A DNA stretch of 64,000 nt, from assembly GCF_003254395.2 (NCBI RefSeq), contig NC_037646.1, forward strand, positions 4,170,381 to 4,234,380, given 5' to 3'. The stretch's first letter is position 1, and the number at the start of each line of letters is the position of its first letter. Below are positions 13,001 through 26,415 of this stretch, in pieces. The stretch comes from Apis mellifera (taxonomy: Eukaryota > Arthropoda > Insecta > Hymenoptera > Apidae). Below the pieces are notes generated by a model. That model did not search any database and was not told where the DNA came from. It was given only the letters and a program-made list of their open reading frames with translations. Position numbers and translations under genes: made by a program.

Positions 13001-14739
13001 TTATATAAGATAAATTTGCAAGTTATAGGAAAATAATGAAAATTGTCCGTTGCAATCTTTTGATTTAAACTCTATTAAAAATATTTGAGAAGAATTATAT
13101 AAGAGATTATGAAAAAAAAAAAATTTAAGAATTTAATTAAATTTCAACTTCATTATAATTTAATTCCAACTGACAAAAGAATTATTAATAATTAAAAAGA
13201 AATTAATAAATATAAATTTATTTAATTTATTCTACAAACAGTAACAATTATAAATATAATCATATGAATACTTACTCATTCACATTGCAAAAAACAAATC
13301 ATCCACATTGATCGTCCCTTCGAATATTTGAAAAAAAAATCGATGAATCGTATGGCTATGATCTGGCCTCGAACATTTAAACCGTAATCTTTCCTCATTC
13401 CAAATCTACGCCGCTACTTTCGATTCTTTTTCTCAGAGTGCATCCCCGTCACGGATCGGCATCTCTGGCTTCCATTAACCGTACCTTTGATCCATGGCTA
13501 ATTAAAGCTTCAGAAGTGCTCACGCAGCAATCGCTTCTTCAATGTATCTTTCTCCCTCTTTCTCTCCTGTCCCTCTTATCATATCTCCTTCTCTTTTCCT
13601 CTTCGTCCCTCACTCGTCTGTTCGTGCTCGAATCATATTAGCAGAGATATTTACATCTATTGTATACGATGTTTCGTAATATGGATGAGACCCAGTTTCC
13701 AAGAAAAATTCTAACGATGGAGCGGAAAGAGTTGGAAGTATCATCGAAATACGACAGACTATTCTAGGTCAATAAAGGCACTTTAAATAGTAGAAATGTT
13801 ATTGGCAAATTAGAATTTAATAAAATATATTGGAAATAGATAGTGGAAGTTTCGAATATGTAACTTGTATCGTTGATTCGTAATCATTTGTACATACACA
13901 ACGCGAAATAAAATTGATATTCATCGATTACTATAATTCAATAAATTCAACTCGATCAAAATAAAACAAATATGTTGAAAATCAATATTTTTGTCCATTA
14001 TATATAATACAAGAAATATGTAGTCTTCATAATATTTCCATAGATTGTTTTCCAAATTATATACAACGAAGTAAAAAACAATTATAAAAAAATATAAGTC
14101 GAAGAAAATATATTAAAATATATCATTCTTTTTGTGGAAAGAAATGATATAATTTTTTATTTAAGCTTTCTCATGTTATATTATCGAAGAAAATAACGTA
14201 TAAAATTAATAAACACATCAATTTTGTCATATAATTTTCTCTCAAATTAAAAATCGTATGCTAAAGATTGACCAGGCAAGGAACAACCAACTCCAATTCC
14301 ACCCCTTTCCAGATATACTCGCGTATATCACACGCTCGCCTCTTCTTTACCTTGCAAAAACGAGTTTTCGGAGCACTTTGCGCGTGGCACAGTATATACG
14401 TTCGAATGTGCATCTCCGTTCGATTAGCGAGAGGAATTTGAAGGCAGAATATCAGTGCGGCGAGGTTTCCGGTGGGCAAGAGACACGGGCACGATTTATA
14501 CCGTGGCTTGACGGCGAAGCGTGGGAGCCATTGAGGAAAGCTTTCGAGGTGATCGAAGCTCGTTGTAGCGACGATATATCCTAGCCAGTTCGATGCCTCT
14601 CCCATCTCGATTCCTCGCAGTCAGCATCGTCGAAATACGAGCGTTACGATCCGGAATCGAGGGTGAAAACCGACTTCGGGAATACTTGCTGTGCTGTAAA
14701 ATGTATAGGGGATCGTACGCGCGAACATGCTCCCGTGTG
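10061..14739. other. gene-free stretch with three G+C-richer patches
   Basis: A+T-rich DNA with richer patches at about 10740-11045, 12110-12680 and 13330-13640, and another from 14250 that runs into the TA-flanked element. Open frames of up to 157 codons occur (minus strand 10927-10454; both strands 14258-14605), but they overlap on opposite strands and none is recognisable. A short stem-loop with a 7-bp stem lies at 12136-12153. Confidence 0.55.
10678..10704 (+). repeat. T-rich tract
   Basis: T-run interrupted by single C residues. It accounts for the Lys-rich stretch in an otherwise unremarkable minus-strand open frame. Confidence 0.85.
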
Positions 14740-14741
14740 TA

Positions 14742-15447
14742 TACAGGGTGTCTCGTTATAATCTGATCGGATGTTATTATCGTGAGATTTATTTATATCT
14801 GAAAGAAAGAAAAGAAGAATGTATGAGAGATGATGTAATAAATCTTTTATTCTCAAAAAGAGAATATTCATTTAGAAATCGAATTGATAAATTTCGAATT
14901 TTAATATTAAAATTTAGTTTTATAGAATTGATTATTGTTCTCTATGATTTATAAATGGAAATTATTAAAATTGGACTCTTATAATTTGTACTTATTGTAA
15001 TTTTTTTTAATAAATCATATATATATTCAGTTTGTTATTATTATTTTGAATTATTAGTACTAATTTCATTTAATAATTTAGTAAGTATAATTTAATAAAC
15101 GTAATTCATATATTTAATTGCATTCTATTCAGTTCTATTCATTTTAGAGAAATTGAAAATTCTAAAGAACAATCAGCAAAGGATTAAATAACATTGAATG
15201 ATCTTGGAAAACGAATTTATATAGATCATTGAATTTGTCACGAAATAAAGTTACTCTTACTAAATGAAGATATATAGTTCCATTAAAAAAGAAGTTAGCT
15301 TGAAATCCATAATTTTACAGGTATAATCTAATTTATGATCATCGTAAAATATAGTTTTTGAAATAGAGTTAAGTTCTATTTGAAACATTCTTTTTAATAA
15401 TGTTCACGTGAAGATTACGTAAATAGATAAAAATGGGACACCCTGTG
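14742..15447. mobile_element. MITE-like element with imperfect terminal inverted repeats and TA flanks (706 bp)
   Basis: The left end reads TACAGGGTGTCTCGTTATAA. The right end, read on the minus strand, begins CACAGGGTGTCCCATTTTTA. The two share an exact 10-base core (ACAGGGTGTC), and similarity continues at about 19-20 of the first 25 positions. A TA dinucleotide lies immediately outside each end (14740-14741 and 15448-15449), as expected for the TA target duplication of the Tc1/mariner superfamily. The interior is very A+T-rich and encodes nothing recognisable, so this looks like a non-autonomous derivative. The flanking DNA on both sides is clearly G+C-richer than the interior, which fits an insertion into a pre-existing patch. 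TA duplications are common by chance; the terminal repeat is the stronger evidence. Confidence 0.55.
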
Positions 15448-15449
15448 TA

Positions 15450-18400
15450 TCACGGAGCCGGTCGAATTCTGAAAAGGACACTTCTCGACGAGTTGCGTGA
15501 TTTCACGAAACTGATTATCACCGCGACAATTGCTGCCCGAAGATACACTTCGGTGGAGAAAATAGAATCGATTTAAGAGCTGGAACATGCGCCGACTCGC
15601 TAGCTATAATTTATGTTGTGCACGAATGGTTGAAAGTTAGAGAGCGATGGCCACTCACGAACGATTGAAATTGCTCGAATAATTGAATTTGAATATGGAG
15701 AGCTTTTGCACATTGTTTCAGTGCTTGAATTTCGTCGATTTTTTTTTTCTTTTTTTATATATGAATCGATTAACAATTTAGAAATTCGTCGATATTTCAC
15801 TGAGACTGTGATCGATTCGTGAAACGTTGATAAAAATTATATTGACAAGGAACGATATTAAAAATTATCGAATATTCCAATTTAATCCGTAACAAAATAA
15901 TTTATTCTCGCGGGCAAATCATGTTCGTACAATACACGTTTTCTTTGAAAGATTTTCCCGAAAGTAGTTTTAATCAAATGTGAATTATATTTCTATTTAT
16001 TCCTGTAATTGATATATTTTCCATTTTTTATTCGTTCTCTTTGCCGATTATCGGATGCATTTTACTTTAAATTTTAATTTCATTTAAAAAATAAATTTGG
16101 AAATTATTTATTAATACAAATATTTGTATGGAAAAAAGAAAGGAAGTAATAAAATTGTAATAAATAATTTCTTTCATTATATTATATTATAAATTATAAC
16201 ACAAATTATAAAATATAATTTTCATATATAAAAATGTTTACGTAGATGAAAATCAATTATTATTTGTTATAAAAGTAATAATATCATTAATATTAATAGA
16301 TATAATTAACACAACTTTTAGAATTTTTTCTAAAAAATAATTTTTACTTTATAGATAAATAATTAATTTTGTGTGAATTATCAGAAGGTTATTTAGGATT
16401 ACTTATTAAGTAAAATCATCGAAATTAATAATATCACATAATATTTGAAAAATTTAAATTTATTGAAATTGAGTAACTGTAAAATTATAATTTGACAAAA
16501 TTCTAATAACAAAAATTTCTTCATCCATTGTTCATTCTTGCAAATTTATCAGAAATAATTCCAAACATATAATTGATTACAATATTTATTTTTTTTATTA
16601 TCCTCTTTTTTTTATCCGTAGCATATGTAAAATGTACTTCGTAAGCAATCCTTTTATATAAATCGTAAAACAGTTTTTCTTTTATCGAAACAATACACAT
16701 TTGTACATTATACATTCAAAATATTACATAAATTATTGTACATTTACAAAGTACAGTGTTTCAATCAATCATGCACTTATAATAAAATTTCGTACATATG
16801 TATATGTAACAAATATAAATGGAAAAGAAGCAAATATATATTTTCATATATGTCTCTATTTCTTCTACGCATACTAACATAAAATAAAGCCTATTTATCT
16901 TTATAGAATTATTATCGAAAAATAAATGAAACTTATCTATTATATTTCTAATTCGGTGTAAACTATACATTTGTCTTACATGTACTCGTGTATATACATA
17001 TAATTGCACCGGAAAAACGAACTCTTTGCACTCCAAATATATATATACATATTTTATATATAAATAAATATATATATATGTATTTTTTTTTTTTTTATTA
17101 CTTTCTCATAAAATGACTATCGTTCTACTTCCGTGATGTCCGACAATTGTGTACATCGCGATTTAAAAAAGTAATAAGACACGTTTCGGTGTTGAACAGA
17201 GTAGAAGTAAAACGATGTCAAACGTGTTATAAAAAGTTTTATAAAATTGAAAATATTAGCAAATATATAAAAAAAATTATAAAAAGTAAAAATACTTATG
17301 TATTTCAATATTAATTTTCTCAACTAATAAATATTACATTTCACTACAAATTCGCTATACTAGTGTACAAAATAATTCTAAACAAAATTCTAAGCAAAAA
17401 TTGTTCATCAACGAATTTTAGATGAAACAATCGAGAATATTTTACGTAGAAATTGATTTAAAGTTGTAACAAATTGACTGAAAGTTGTAAACACGTGACT
17501 CTGATAGTAAATTTGAATATTCATCGCTTAAAACGTGCAGTATCACCTTAGATTCGGAGTGCAAAGCGTAGTGAAATATACTTCTCGACTACAAATATAA
17601 TATCAAGCGTGTATCGGTACAAGTATACATACGTGTTCACGTGCTATTCACAATAAAACGATTGGAGTCTCGATTGGATCGCGGAGACCGCGTGATCGAC
17701 AGATTTGCGCGGGAAAATCAAATTCGGTCGCCGCTAGCCTCTACGAAATCCAATGAAACGCAATGAGTTCTTTTTTGTCCAACGCGATTCGTTATTCGAC
17801 AAAGACGATCGAACGCGAAAACTTGACGCGAGATGGAATGCTTTTTCCATCCTGTGAGGAAATTTGGAATTTGACATTTTATGATTGAAACTGCAACGCC
17901 GTAGGATATTTGTTACCATGTTCCTTAACTTGACTTTCAGTATTTTTATTTAAATAAACATTTATATCTATTTTTTCAATATATTCAAAGTTTGATTCAA
18001 TGTTTCTTTTATCAATACTTTTTCCAACCGAAATTATATACATAAAAAAGAAATTAGTAAAATATTAAATTTATTTTTAAATTAACTATAATCCAAACAT
18101 ATCTTATAGATATGGAAATCGTTTAATCATTTCTTTTGAAATGAAGATAAAAATAAATAAATGTCTCACATTTTTTTAATTGTAATAAATAAATTAATAA
18201 TTAAAATTTAAGAAAAAAATTGATTATCTTCAATTTGATCATTGTCAATTGTTAAAATTCACCTTGCGAAAAAGTAATTTAAAAGCGCAGTAATAGTTAC
18301 AAATACCCTAATGATATCCACTGGGGACATTTTTTCCCGGAATTCGACGTGAAGAAACGGACACGCGAAATCGCGTGGCCGCGTTCTTGCGAGTGTAGAC

Positions 18401-20608
18401 GCGTGGACCGTCGCCGGGTAACTGCGAGAGCATGTGCAAATTTACATTGAGAACCCGGAGGAAGACCTATTACGCCCTTTTCCGTGTGGCTTGAACGTTT
18501 TGGTGGTGTGGTGTATACATGAGCACACAACGCCGCGGGATGCGCAAAGAAATGAATCTACGTGTAAACTCAATGTGGCTTGCTCGCTGGAAAAACGCGA
18601 TGGATAGAAAAATAAGGGGAAAAATGATGAAAGGAGAGCGATACAAAGAGTGGCTGAAATTCGATTGCCTGGAGACCGTTGGGAGCGTGTATTGTTACAC
18701 TGAAAACGATTCGAGTGTGTGGCCGGTAGAGACTTTGAATTATTTGGAATGCACTGATATCCATACACCATTGAGAGTTAAAGAATTAGATTGTCGGAAT
18801 CTCTCGTTGTAAAGAAAGAAGGATTATTGAATCGTGGAATTTTTCGAATCGTGATGCGAGTTGAAAGGCTATCTTTATTGAAGTGCAGCTTGAAATTTAT
18901 TCAAGTTATTTCAGTTAATTATTTTATTAAATTGTAGATTTGCACGAGTAGAATTTTAATTTTGCTGTGCAAATTTAAAGAATCATATATGATGTTAAAT
19001 ATTTTGAGTATAGTTAAATTGAATACGTTGTTGTGTAATTTCAAGAATCCTTCTTATGTAATATTCGATATATATATATATATTATTCTACATATTGTTT
19101 TTAAAAATAATTAAAAAATTACATATATATATATAGAATTTCCGAGAAGATTGAGATTGAAAAATATATCGAATAAGATTAAAATGTAAAATTAACTAAC
19201 TTTTGTGTGATTAAAATTTGTCAATTGACAATAGTAATAACGTCAGTTATTATCACTTATGCCAATTAATTAGCGAATTGTTGAAATTGCCATTCTCGTA
19301 GTTGCGCATCACGAGAGTTTCATTCGCTATTCAGGTGCAACCGTCATCACTGCAACTTCTCTATGTGGAAATAACGTGTTACTATATTTATAGTCGCTAT
19401 ATTGTAATATTGTTGAAGCTTCGTTATAACATCAATGAAATTAATGTTAAGTAAGATAGCAGAATCTATAAGATAATAGTAATATTGTTGCTTGCAAATA
19501 CAAAAATGCAATATACAAAAATGATTCATTATACTCTAAAAAGACTTATTAAAAAAAGAATTAAGATTACTTCTTAGACAATAATGTAGCAATTAGTATT
19601 AATTTCAATAAAATAACAAGTTGTAAGGTGTAAATTCTATTACATATGAATAATGCAATTTTATAAATTACAGAAAATTTATAAAATTTTTATTGACTAT
19701 TTGATTTTTGATTGCTTATGTCAATTTGAACATTTATATCGCTCACTACTAAACATAATAATCTTTAATATTAATCAAATTGTTCTATTATTCCAAGTGA
19801 CACAAAAGCATTTTAACTCATTTCAAATTATTCCCAAATTCGCTCAACTCAGAAACGAAGTTTCATAAGAGCCAAAAGAGAGACCTTCATTCCGCATTTA
19901 ACGTTCCATCATTATCCTTGACACAGATTTCATAGCTCAGTGTTAGCCAAAAAGGAAGCATATTTTTCCACATAACGAAGCACAACACAAAGGAATTCAA
20001 GACTTAAGACTCTTAACCTATTTTATCCACCGGTAGTTGTCGATTCCTGGTGGAACGTTATCATGATAAAATTGTTTGAAAAATAGAGAGTCGAAGGTAA
20101 ACGGCACTTTGTGGCGCGAACCAGTTAGTTAAGAGGAAAAGGAAAGACGTACAAGGATAAGGATGGAAGAGAAAAAAAAGAAAGAAAGAAAAAGGAACGT
20201 GGTGGAGATGGTTTACGATCGATATAAATTCATTCTATTATATACGATTTCAGAGAATGTCTGTAACACGCGGTTACTCGAAGAATTACAAATGTAACAG
20301 GCGGCCAAAGTGTGACATTAAATTTCCATAGGTAGCCATTTAACTCTGGCTTCGGCTGACTGGTTGGCTGACTCGTTCTACTACGCTGTTTCGTTACAGG
20401 GTGTATAGTTACGTGTTTTCGTTGCTGTGAGGCGACGCTCGATTTACGATTGCGAAAGGGAATCGACGGAACAAGCGAATAGGCTGAAACTTTCGTAAAA
20501 CTGTTCGAGTCGGAGCCATCGACGAGCTAACTGTGACAGTATAGTTTGCAAAACAATTGAGAGGGTTTGTGCGTTTGAACAATGAGCAGGAAGACCAGAA
20601 TTGTGGAA
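15450..20608. other. gene-free stretch, A+T-rich with patches
   Basis: Patches of higher G+C lie at 15450-15700, 17500-17920, 18300-18830 and 19860-20600; the rest is A+T-rich with short (AT)n runs (for example near 17037-17084 and 19068-19085). The 97-codon plus-strand frame at 18519-18812 is overlapped by opposite-strand frames and has no recognisable domain. Confidence 0.6.
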
Positions 20609-20640
20609 TATACAGAGTGTTCTCGTTGAATCGTACTCTT
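20609..20640 (+). mobile_element. isolated terminus resembling the 14742 element
   Basis: The sequence TATACAGAGTGTTCTCGTTG matches the left end of the 706-bp element (TATACAGGGTGTCTCGTT) apart from one substitution and one inserted base. I see no matching right end downstream. It may be a decayed or truncated relative, or a chance match. Confidence 0.25.
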
Positions 20641-22690
20641 GGTGTATATAAAATGATGAATCAACGTATTACGTGTTTTTCTTTTTGAAAAAATACAATT
20701 ATTTCAAATATTTCATGAAGCTATTTTGAATATCTATTAATTAATGTGTCCTTTTATTTATTTTCAGATACCATATATAATAATAATCATAAATTATTAA
20801 CTAATTCGATTAAAACGTGATCTATCTGAATGGAGAATAATTTTATTGAACAAATGTAGAATCGATAATAGTATTTTTGAGATATATTTGAATATATATT
20901 GTTTTTTAATCATCGAAAAAAATTTCAAATAGTTAAAATATTTCTAATTTGAGCGATTTTCACGCGTTAATAATATCCGACAACTCATTAGTGATCCAAG
21001 TAAATTAGCTCAGTAATACACGTTGAATTACGTTAATAGACGGCATGTAATATACATTCCAGAGAAACATAATTGTGGTTTATATATAGCATTATTGTGG
21101 TTTATCTGGTATAAGCGCATACCTAACAGATTTTCCAAATCAAGTTTCGTGAAGGGAAGATATTTTAATATAAATAAAATATATCTTAGTATTCCTTTTC
21201 TTCTTTTTCATCGAAAGTTACTTTATACAAAAAAACATATAACATATCTCCTCGATATACTCATTGTCTCATAATAATAAAATAAACCTAAAAATTTAAT
21301 TGTCAAAATTCATCGAGCAATAAATAATTGCATCCGTCAATTTGATAATTTCTTGTCAAAAAAACATTATATTTTAATCAACTCAAACTATCTAGTTAAA
21401 AGGATCAATTGTGACGCTCGAAAGGATTAACGAGAACCTTCGGACCCGACCTGTTCCAACCTACTAAATGGGTTTAAATCGCGATGTTACCCAGTGTCCA
21501 CACACACAGTGAACACACATGCGATTCTCCATTACTGGGGGCACAGCGCGCTTCTAATCGAGAGAAGCTTTTCCAGTACGATCTTTCTCTCGTCCAAACA
21601 GCTTGAGCAAATGTTCGTAGTATCAATTCACAGCCGGGTTAGTCGTTGCGCCCGCGACGGAAGGGGATCGTTTCCGAGAGGATCGGTCGTTGAGAACGGG
21701 GCATAAAGTAGCCAGAGTCCATTACTATGTCTCGGTGAATCGGCATCCGGGGCAAAGATCGCGAGGCGACCTAATACCGATCGTCTTTCTTCCGGCTAAT
21801 GCGGTGCTTTGCGCGAAATAATGTTCATGCCACGCGTCCTTGAACAGGGGAAACAATTCCAACTGTCGTATAAAACTTCGCGGTGGAATGCGTTTCTGAT
21901 GTTTTCGTCCTCGTGAAACCGGAACTCGAGGATCCGTTTCGTTCCGCGTTTACGTCGTGCTTCATCTCGCAGCGGACGGAAGACTGTATTAAATTCTCGG
22001 TGAATTATTCCCACGGAAAGGGAATGTTTCGATCGTTCCAATTTGTTTGCTCAAAGTTTATGAATCGATCGATCACCTTTGTCCTCTTTCTTCATTTTTA
22101 ATCTTCGAGTCGCTCTTTGCGACTCCATTGTTGCGCGACATTTTTATTAGGAAGATATTAAATGGTTTTATCTTTCTTGTGGATTTTTTTTCTTTTTTTT
22201 TAATATTACGTTTCTTCTATTGCTAAGGATGATTTATGAAAATGCAGTTTACCGTTTCTTCATTGTGAAAGATTTATTAAAGATTGTTTTTATCTTCGTG
22301 TCTGTCTTTTATTTCGAAACAGTACCGCTTCAATGCCATCTTTTTTATTTATTCATTTCGAGCACGGATTATAGGATTTTCCTTCTATTATTCCTTCGTA
22401 TTATTCGTATAATTTTCAGCTATCTCTATCATGGAATAATCTTCAAGATAACAAATATCTTCTCACTTTTTGAATAAATGTATACAGTGAATAATGAAAT
22501 ACAGTGAAATTTTATCAATAAATTTTTAATATTTTATTTTATAATCAATAATAAATCTCATTGTTCTATACATACATAATGAAATATACATGAAAAATAT
22601 AACAATTATTGTTATATTTTCAAGAGATTCATATTATGTATTTAATAATTTTGCATTTACTTTCTTCATAAGGTCTACAATCGCTGATAC
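20641..22690. other. gene-free stretch with a CpG-rich patch at 21400-22140
   Basis: A+T-rich on both sides of a CpG-rich patch that ends with the hairpin at 22107. Open frames in the patch (for example minus strand 22041-21796 and plus strand 21883-22101) are mutual shadows without recognisable content. Confidence 0.6.
22107..22125. other. perfect 7-bp stem hairpin
   Basis: GAGTCGC and GCGACTC flank a five-base loop (TCTTT). Neighbouring bases do not extend the stem, so it is too short for a microRNA precursor and lacks the T-run of a bacterial-type terminator. Confidence 0.6.
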
Positions 22691-23263
22691 GAGGGCCAAA
22701 TAAAAGAACTCAATTATCCCTCAATACTTGAAAAATCCAAGATTCTTTCTCGTCAAATAAATGGCTCGAACAATACCGTCAACAATGAGTCCCCTCGTAG
22801 TAACGAAATTCTCCAATTGGGAACCGATAAACCAATTACCCAAACCCAAGTAATTCTCGCAGTAAAGAATTCGCGTGTCGATCACCTCTCGAATGCCCTG
22901 TATTTTCCGTATTTAGGTATCGTTACAGTGGCACGGAGCCTCCATTTTCTACTTATTGTTTCGGATAAAAGGTTGTTCGCCTCTGTTTGCCCGTTGTAGC
23001 ACGCGATTTCGAAGTTAGCAACCGGTGGAAAACTGGTATCCTCGGCGAGCAAAAATGTTTCCACTTTCGAAGCGAGACGAGAAAGAAAGAGAGAGACGAA
23101 ACGCGCGACAGTTATTGCGCGCGTGTTTGGAAACTTCTTCCGTTGAAACGGAAGCGATGCATGCGCCCTCTGGCGCATCTAATACGCAAACTAAACGTAT
23201 CCATTGAAGAAGATGTTCTCGTAACGAGAATTGAAACGTTGGAGGTTCGCGGTTTCCGTCAAA

Positions 23264-23485
23264 ATGGCGGACAAAGAAGAGAATTTCCGGCGAATACGCG
23301 TGCGAGTTGCCGTGTTTGACGGTTGGAAGGATATTAGGCGGAGCCAGGAACAAAGTTTATTTTGCACCAGTCATCCGAACGACACGAAGTCGCTTCACGC
23401 GGTTAACTACTGGTGCCACTTTCGATGGTGGCGTCATCTGTGTCGCTCTCCACATTTAATAGGAAGAATAGAAAGGGAAGAATAG
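23264..23485 (+). CDS. small unrecognised open frame with strong start context (73 aa)
   Basis: The ATG at 23264 sits in TCAAAATGGCGG, a close match to the insect Kozak consensus. The frame begins MADKEENFRRIR and runs 73 codons to a stop in the purine-rich repeat. I recognise no domain, signal peptide or membrane segment. The second half (HPNDTK...RWWRHL) looks like random translation, so at most the first part could be a coding exon. The surrounding patch also has long open frames on the other strand, which argues that composition rather than coding keeps it open. Confidence 0.12.
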   Translation: MADKEENFRRIRVRVAVFDGWKDIRRSQEQSLFCTSHPNDTKSLHAVNYWCHFRWWRHLCRSPHLIGRIEREE

Positions 23486-23498
23486 AGAGAGAGAGAGA
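23483..23498 (+). repeat. (AG)n microsatellite
   Basis: Short AG run, the first of a pair of purine runs in this patch. Confidence 0.8.
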
Positions 23499-23572
23499 TA
23501 TAAAGTAACAGAAAGAAATCAAATGGAATGTGGGGAGACAGATGGTTGAAGGAATGGAGAAACACGATGTGA

Positions 23573-23595
23573 AGAAGAGAGAGAGAGAGAGAGAA
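23573..23595 (+). repeat. (GA)n microsatellite
   Basis: Second GA run, about 75 bases after the first. The whole interval 23455-23620 is strongly purine-biased on the plus strand. GA runs in insect promoters can bind GAGA-type factors; whether that applies here is not shown. Confidence 0.85.
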
Positions 23596-26125
23596 AGGGA
23601 GGAGAAAGGGATGAGTAAAGAGGATGTGGAAATGCGGTGAGGCAGAGGACAACAGAGAGGCAGCAGTGGTAATTGTTACGGCGACGACGTTTCAGGTAAC
23701 TGAAAGGTCGTTTCCTTTGTCGCGTTTGTGTGCGAGATGGGAGCCATTCCAGCTCGTAGAAACAGGCACACGTATATACTACCGACTAATAGTGGTATAC
23801 GTACAATTGCGGAGGATACACAATCATCCGAGCCAGCTTGGAGTGTACACAATATCCCGAAGGGGTGGCGTACCTGCCTGCACACGGTATTCGTCTTGCA
23901 AACTTTGAACTTGGAGACGTTGGGGGGCTTCCTTCCGCGACTTTGGCAGCTTCGACATGTCTGGAGAGCAGGAGAGATTTCAACTTGAGTTAATTGTGGC
24001 CCTTCCCGCATCGGACCGCACCTCCATAGGATCAATTTTACACAGAGCGTCTTGGATGAATCGCCATCATTACCGGTAACATGTAAATCCTTTCTGAAGA
24101 TGGAGGGCAGGTAAGAGGCTTAAAATAAAGTTTCTCTCTGTTTGATGCGCAGAATTAAAAAAAAGAAAAAAATGACACGAGATTTACATTGCTACTCGTA
24201 AGTATCGTAAGTATTGCTACTTGGAAATTTTAATCGATTATAATAAATTTAATAAAAGGAATAAATTTGGGACAAAAGAATGGGTAAGAGTATTAATTTC
24301 TTGAAATTCGAATTGTTTATTTATAAATTTAAAGATAATTTATATATTTTTTTAATTAAATGTTCATGGATATTAATTTATCTGATTTAAAAACAAAATT
24401 ATTTGAGATTAAGAAAAGATATTTGAAATTTGAGAGCTAGGAATCATCATATAAATGCTTGGATACTTTTGAGTATTAATGTAAAAGTATTAATACATAT
24501 AATCATTATTATTTGCAGTGATTGCAAGTTAAGTTGACACATTTTGTATATCATTATTCTTTATCATTAATGGTTTTAATAAAAATAACCTCTCTTATAT
24601 TAATATACACTTTTTCATTCGTAACAATTTAAGCTAATTAAATTATAATTTTATAAAACAAAATGTGTAAACAATTCGTCAGTGGAAAAAATATCATTAA
24701 AATTATGAACAATGGCATTTAATTAATATCCTTTGAATCTTCTTCTTTTCTTTCTTTCTTTTTTTTTTTTTACATACAACCGTGTTAAAGCAATCTCGTA
24801 TTAAAAAAGGGGGGAAGAAAATAAAATAACTTATGATATAAAAGGAACAAATATCTTTGGTATTTCAAGACATTGAATGTCAAACGCGCTAATTCCTTTT
24901 TTTTTCTTCAGTATAAATGATATTTTCAACTTAATTTTACAAATAACGTTTCGTTCTTTGTAACATGGCAGTTATTCGTTACAACATTGTAGCATTACTT
25001 CCTCGTAAGCTGTACGTACATCAGAGTATTTTCTGGTAACTATTCTACAATTTATCCATGTTTCCGTAAACTCACAATGCATTCAACGTTACCTCTCTCG
25101 AAAAAGCCGCATGTACACTTACAAAAATTCATCCCTCATTTTTTCCCCCAAGTTTTTTTCCCCGCGGAAAAATATCTACCAGTATGTTACCGCTGCCTTC
25201 TACCGGAAACTTTATACATACAAAGCCGTGTGCCGCTTGTAACCTTCGGTATACGGCGGAAAGAAAGATACAATTGTACGAACGAGAAACAGAAAATTTA
25301 CGAAATAGTGCACAAGTGTAAGCACAACGCCGCGTTGTTGGTTAATATAAAAAAGGAAAAGAACATTTATCCGATATATTTCATTCGTTCCATTCGCGAT
25401 TAACTTCTTTTCCGTAATAAAATATAAGAAACGAGCAAATATTTTTCGTTGTTAAAGAAGCTGTTAAAGAATATAAATCTTACGTGTTAATATATTTGCA
25501 CGCATCCCTTTGAAAAGTAATTACAAGATACACTCGTGACACTTGAAAGCTCATAACGAAAACTCTAAAGTTAATCATGAAATATATAAATTCATGATTT
25601 TATTGACTTTGAGTAGTTCTTTTTCTATGTAATGTACATTTCTCAATTATTGTCAAAAATCAATGGGTAAATATATAAAATATTTATTATAGTGTATAAT
25701 ATTTTCCTTTTTAACTCTTTTAAAATAAAAGAATATATATATTAAGGTAATTTTTATTGAAGATTATCAAATTGTATAACAATAGAAAATAATGCATTAT
25801 TAAAGAATATTCCAAGAATAATAAATATGGGATACAAAAGCCCAAGAATTGACAAGTGTCGTTTTCGTTATGAACCCAAATGATTTACGCGCAAAAAAGA
25901 AAAGAAAAAAAAGGAAAGAAAATCGTAAAGAAGCGTGTATTCTCCTCGGAGAATTTTGACGCGTACTCCCCTGCCATCAATTTTCGCGATACTTCTTCGT
26001 CGACCGATATTTTCCCGATCCTTATATACACTTCTGAATTTACATGCTTAACGTCAATTCATCTTGCTTGACACCACATACGCGTAGCGTTACCTGTTGT
26101 CGATACGTTCGTTCTCGTAAAAAAA

Positions 26126-26176
26126 CTCTCTCTTTCTTCTCTCTCTCTCTCACACTCTCTCACTCTCTCTCACACT
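26126..26176 (+). repeat. (CT)n / CACT compound microsatellite
   Basis: CT runs interspersed with CACT and CACACT units. Confidence 0.9.
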
Positions 26177-26379
26177 ATCCTTGTATCTCTTTACGCCTCG
26201 TGTAAATGCTCGTGAAATTTGCCAAGGATTCGGTCCGGTTTGCATGTATCCGATGGATAAAAAGGAATAACGTTGCCACATCCACGGAATAACACGAGCG
26301 ATTTTTCTATCTGTAGAAGCGCGATACGTGGACGCTTTATAAGACACAGGGAATCCTTTGGCGGATTTATATTCTCTTT

Positions 26380-26410
<31 letters not shown>

Positions 26411-26415
26411 GAAAA
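26380..26415 (+). repeat. poly(A) tract with A/G-rich tail
   Basis: An A-run of about 24 bases followed by GAAAAG-type sequence. No retroposed gene was recognised upstream. Confidence 0.9.

Larger units (their letters stand above)
22691..24130. other. longest G+C-richer patch, no recognised gene
   Basis: About 1.4 kb with overlapping open frames on both strands at nearly every position, including the small frame with a good start context at 23264. The abundance of frames on both strands points to low stop-codon density from composition. A promoter or 5' exon could be hidden here; I cannot define one. Confidence 0.5.

Noticed and set aside
20390..20420. ACAGGGTGTATAG near 20397 as another MITE end
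   Set aside because: Only the first nine bases match the terminus, there is no AT-rich body with a partner end, and the surrounding sequence is a unique G+C-richer patch.
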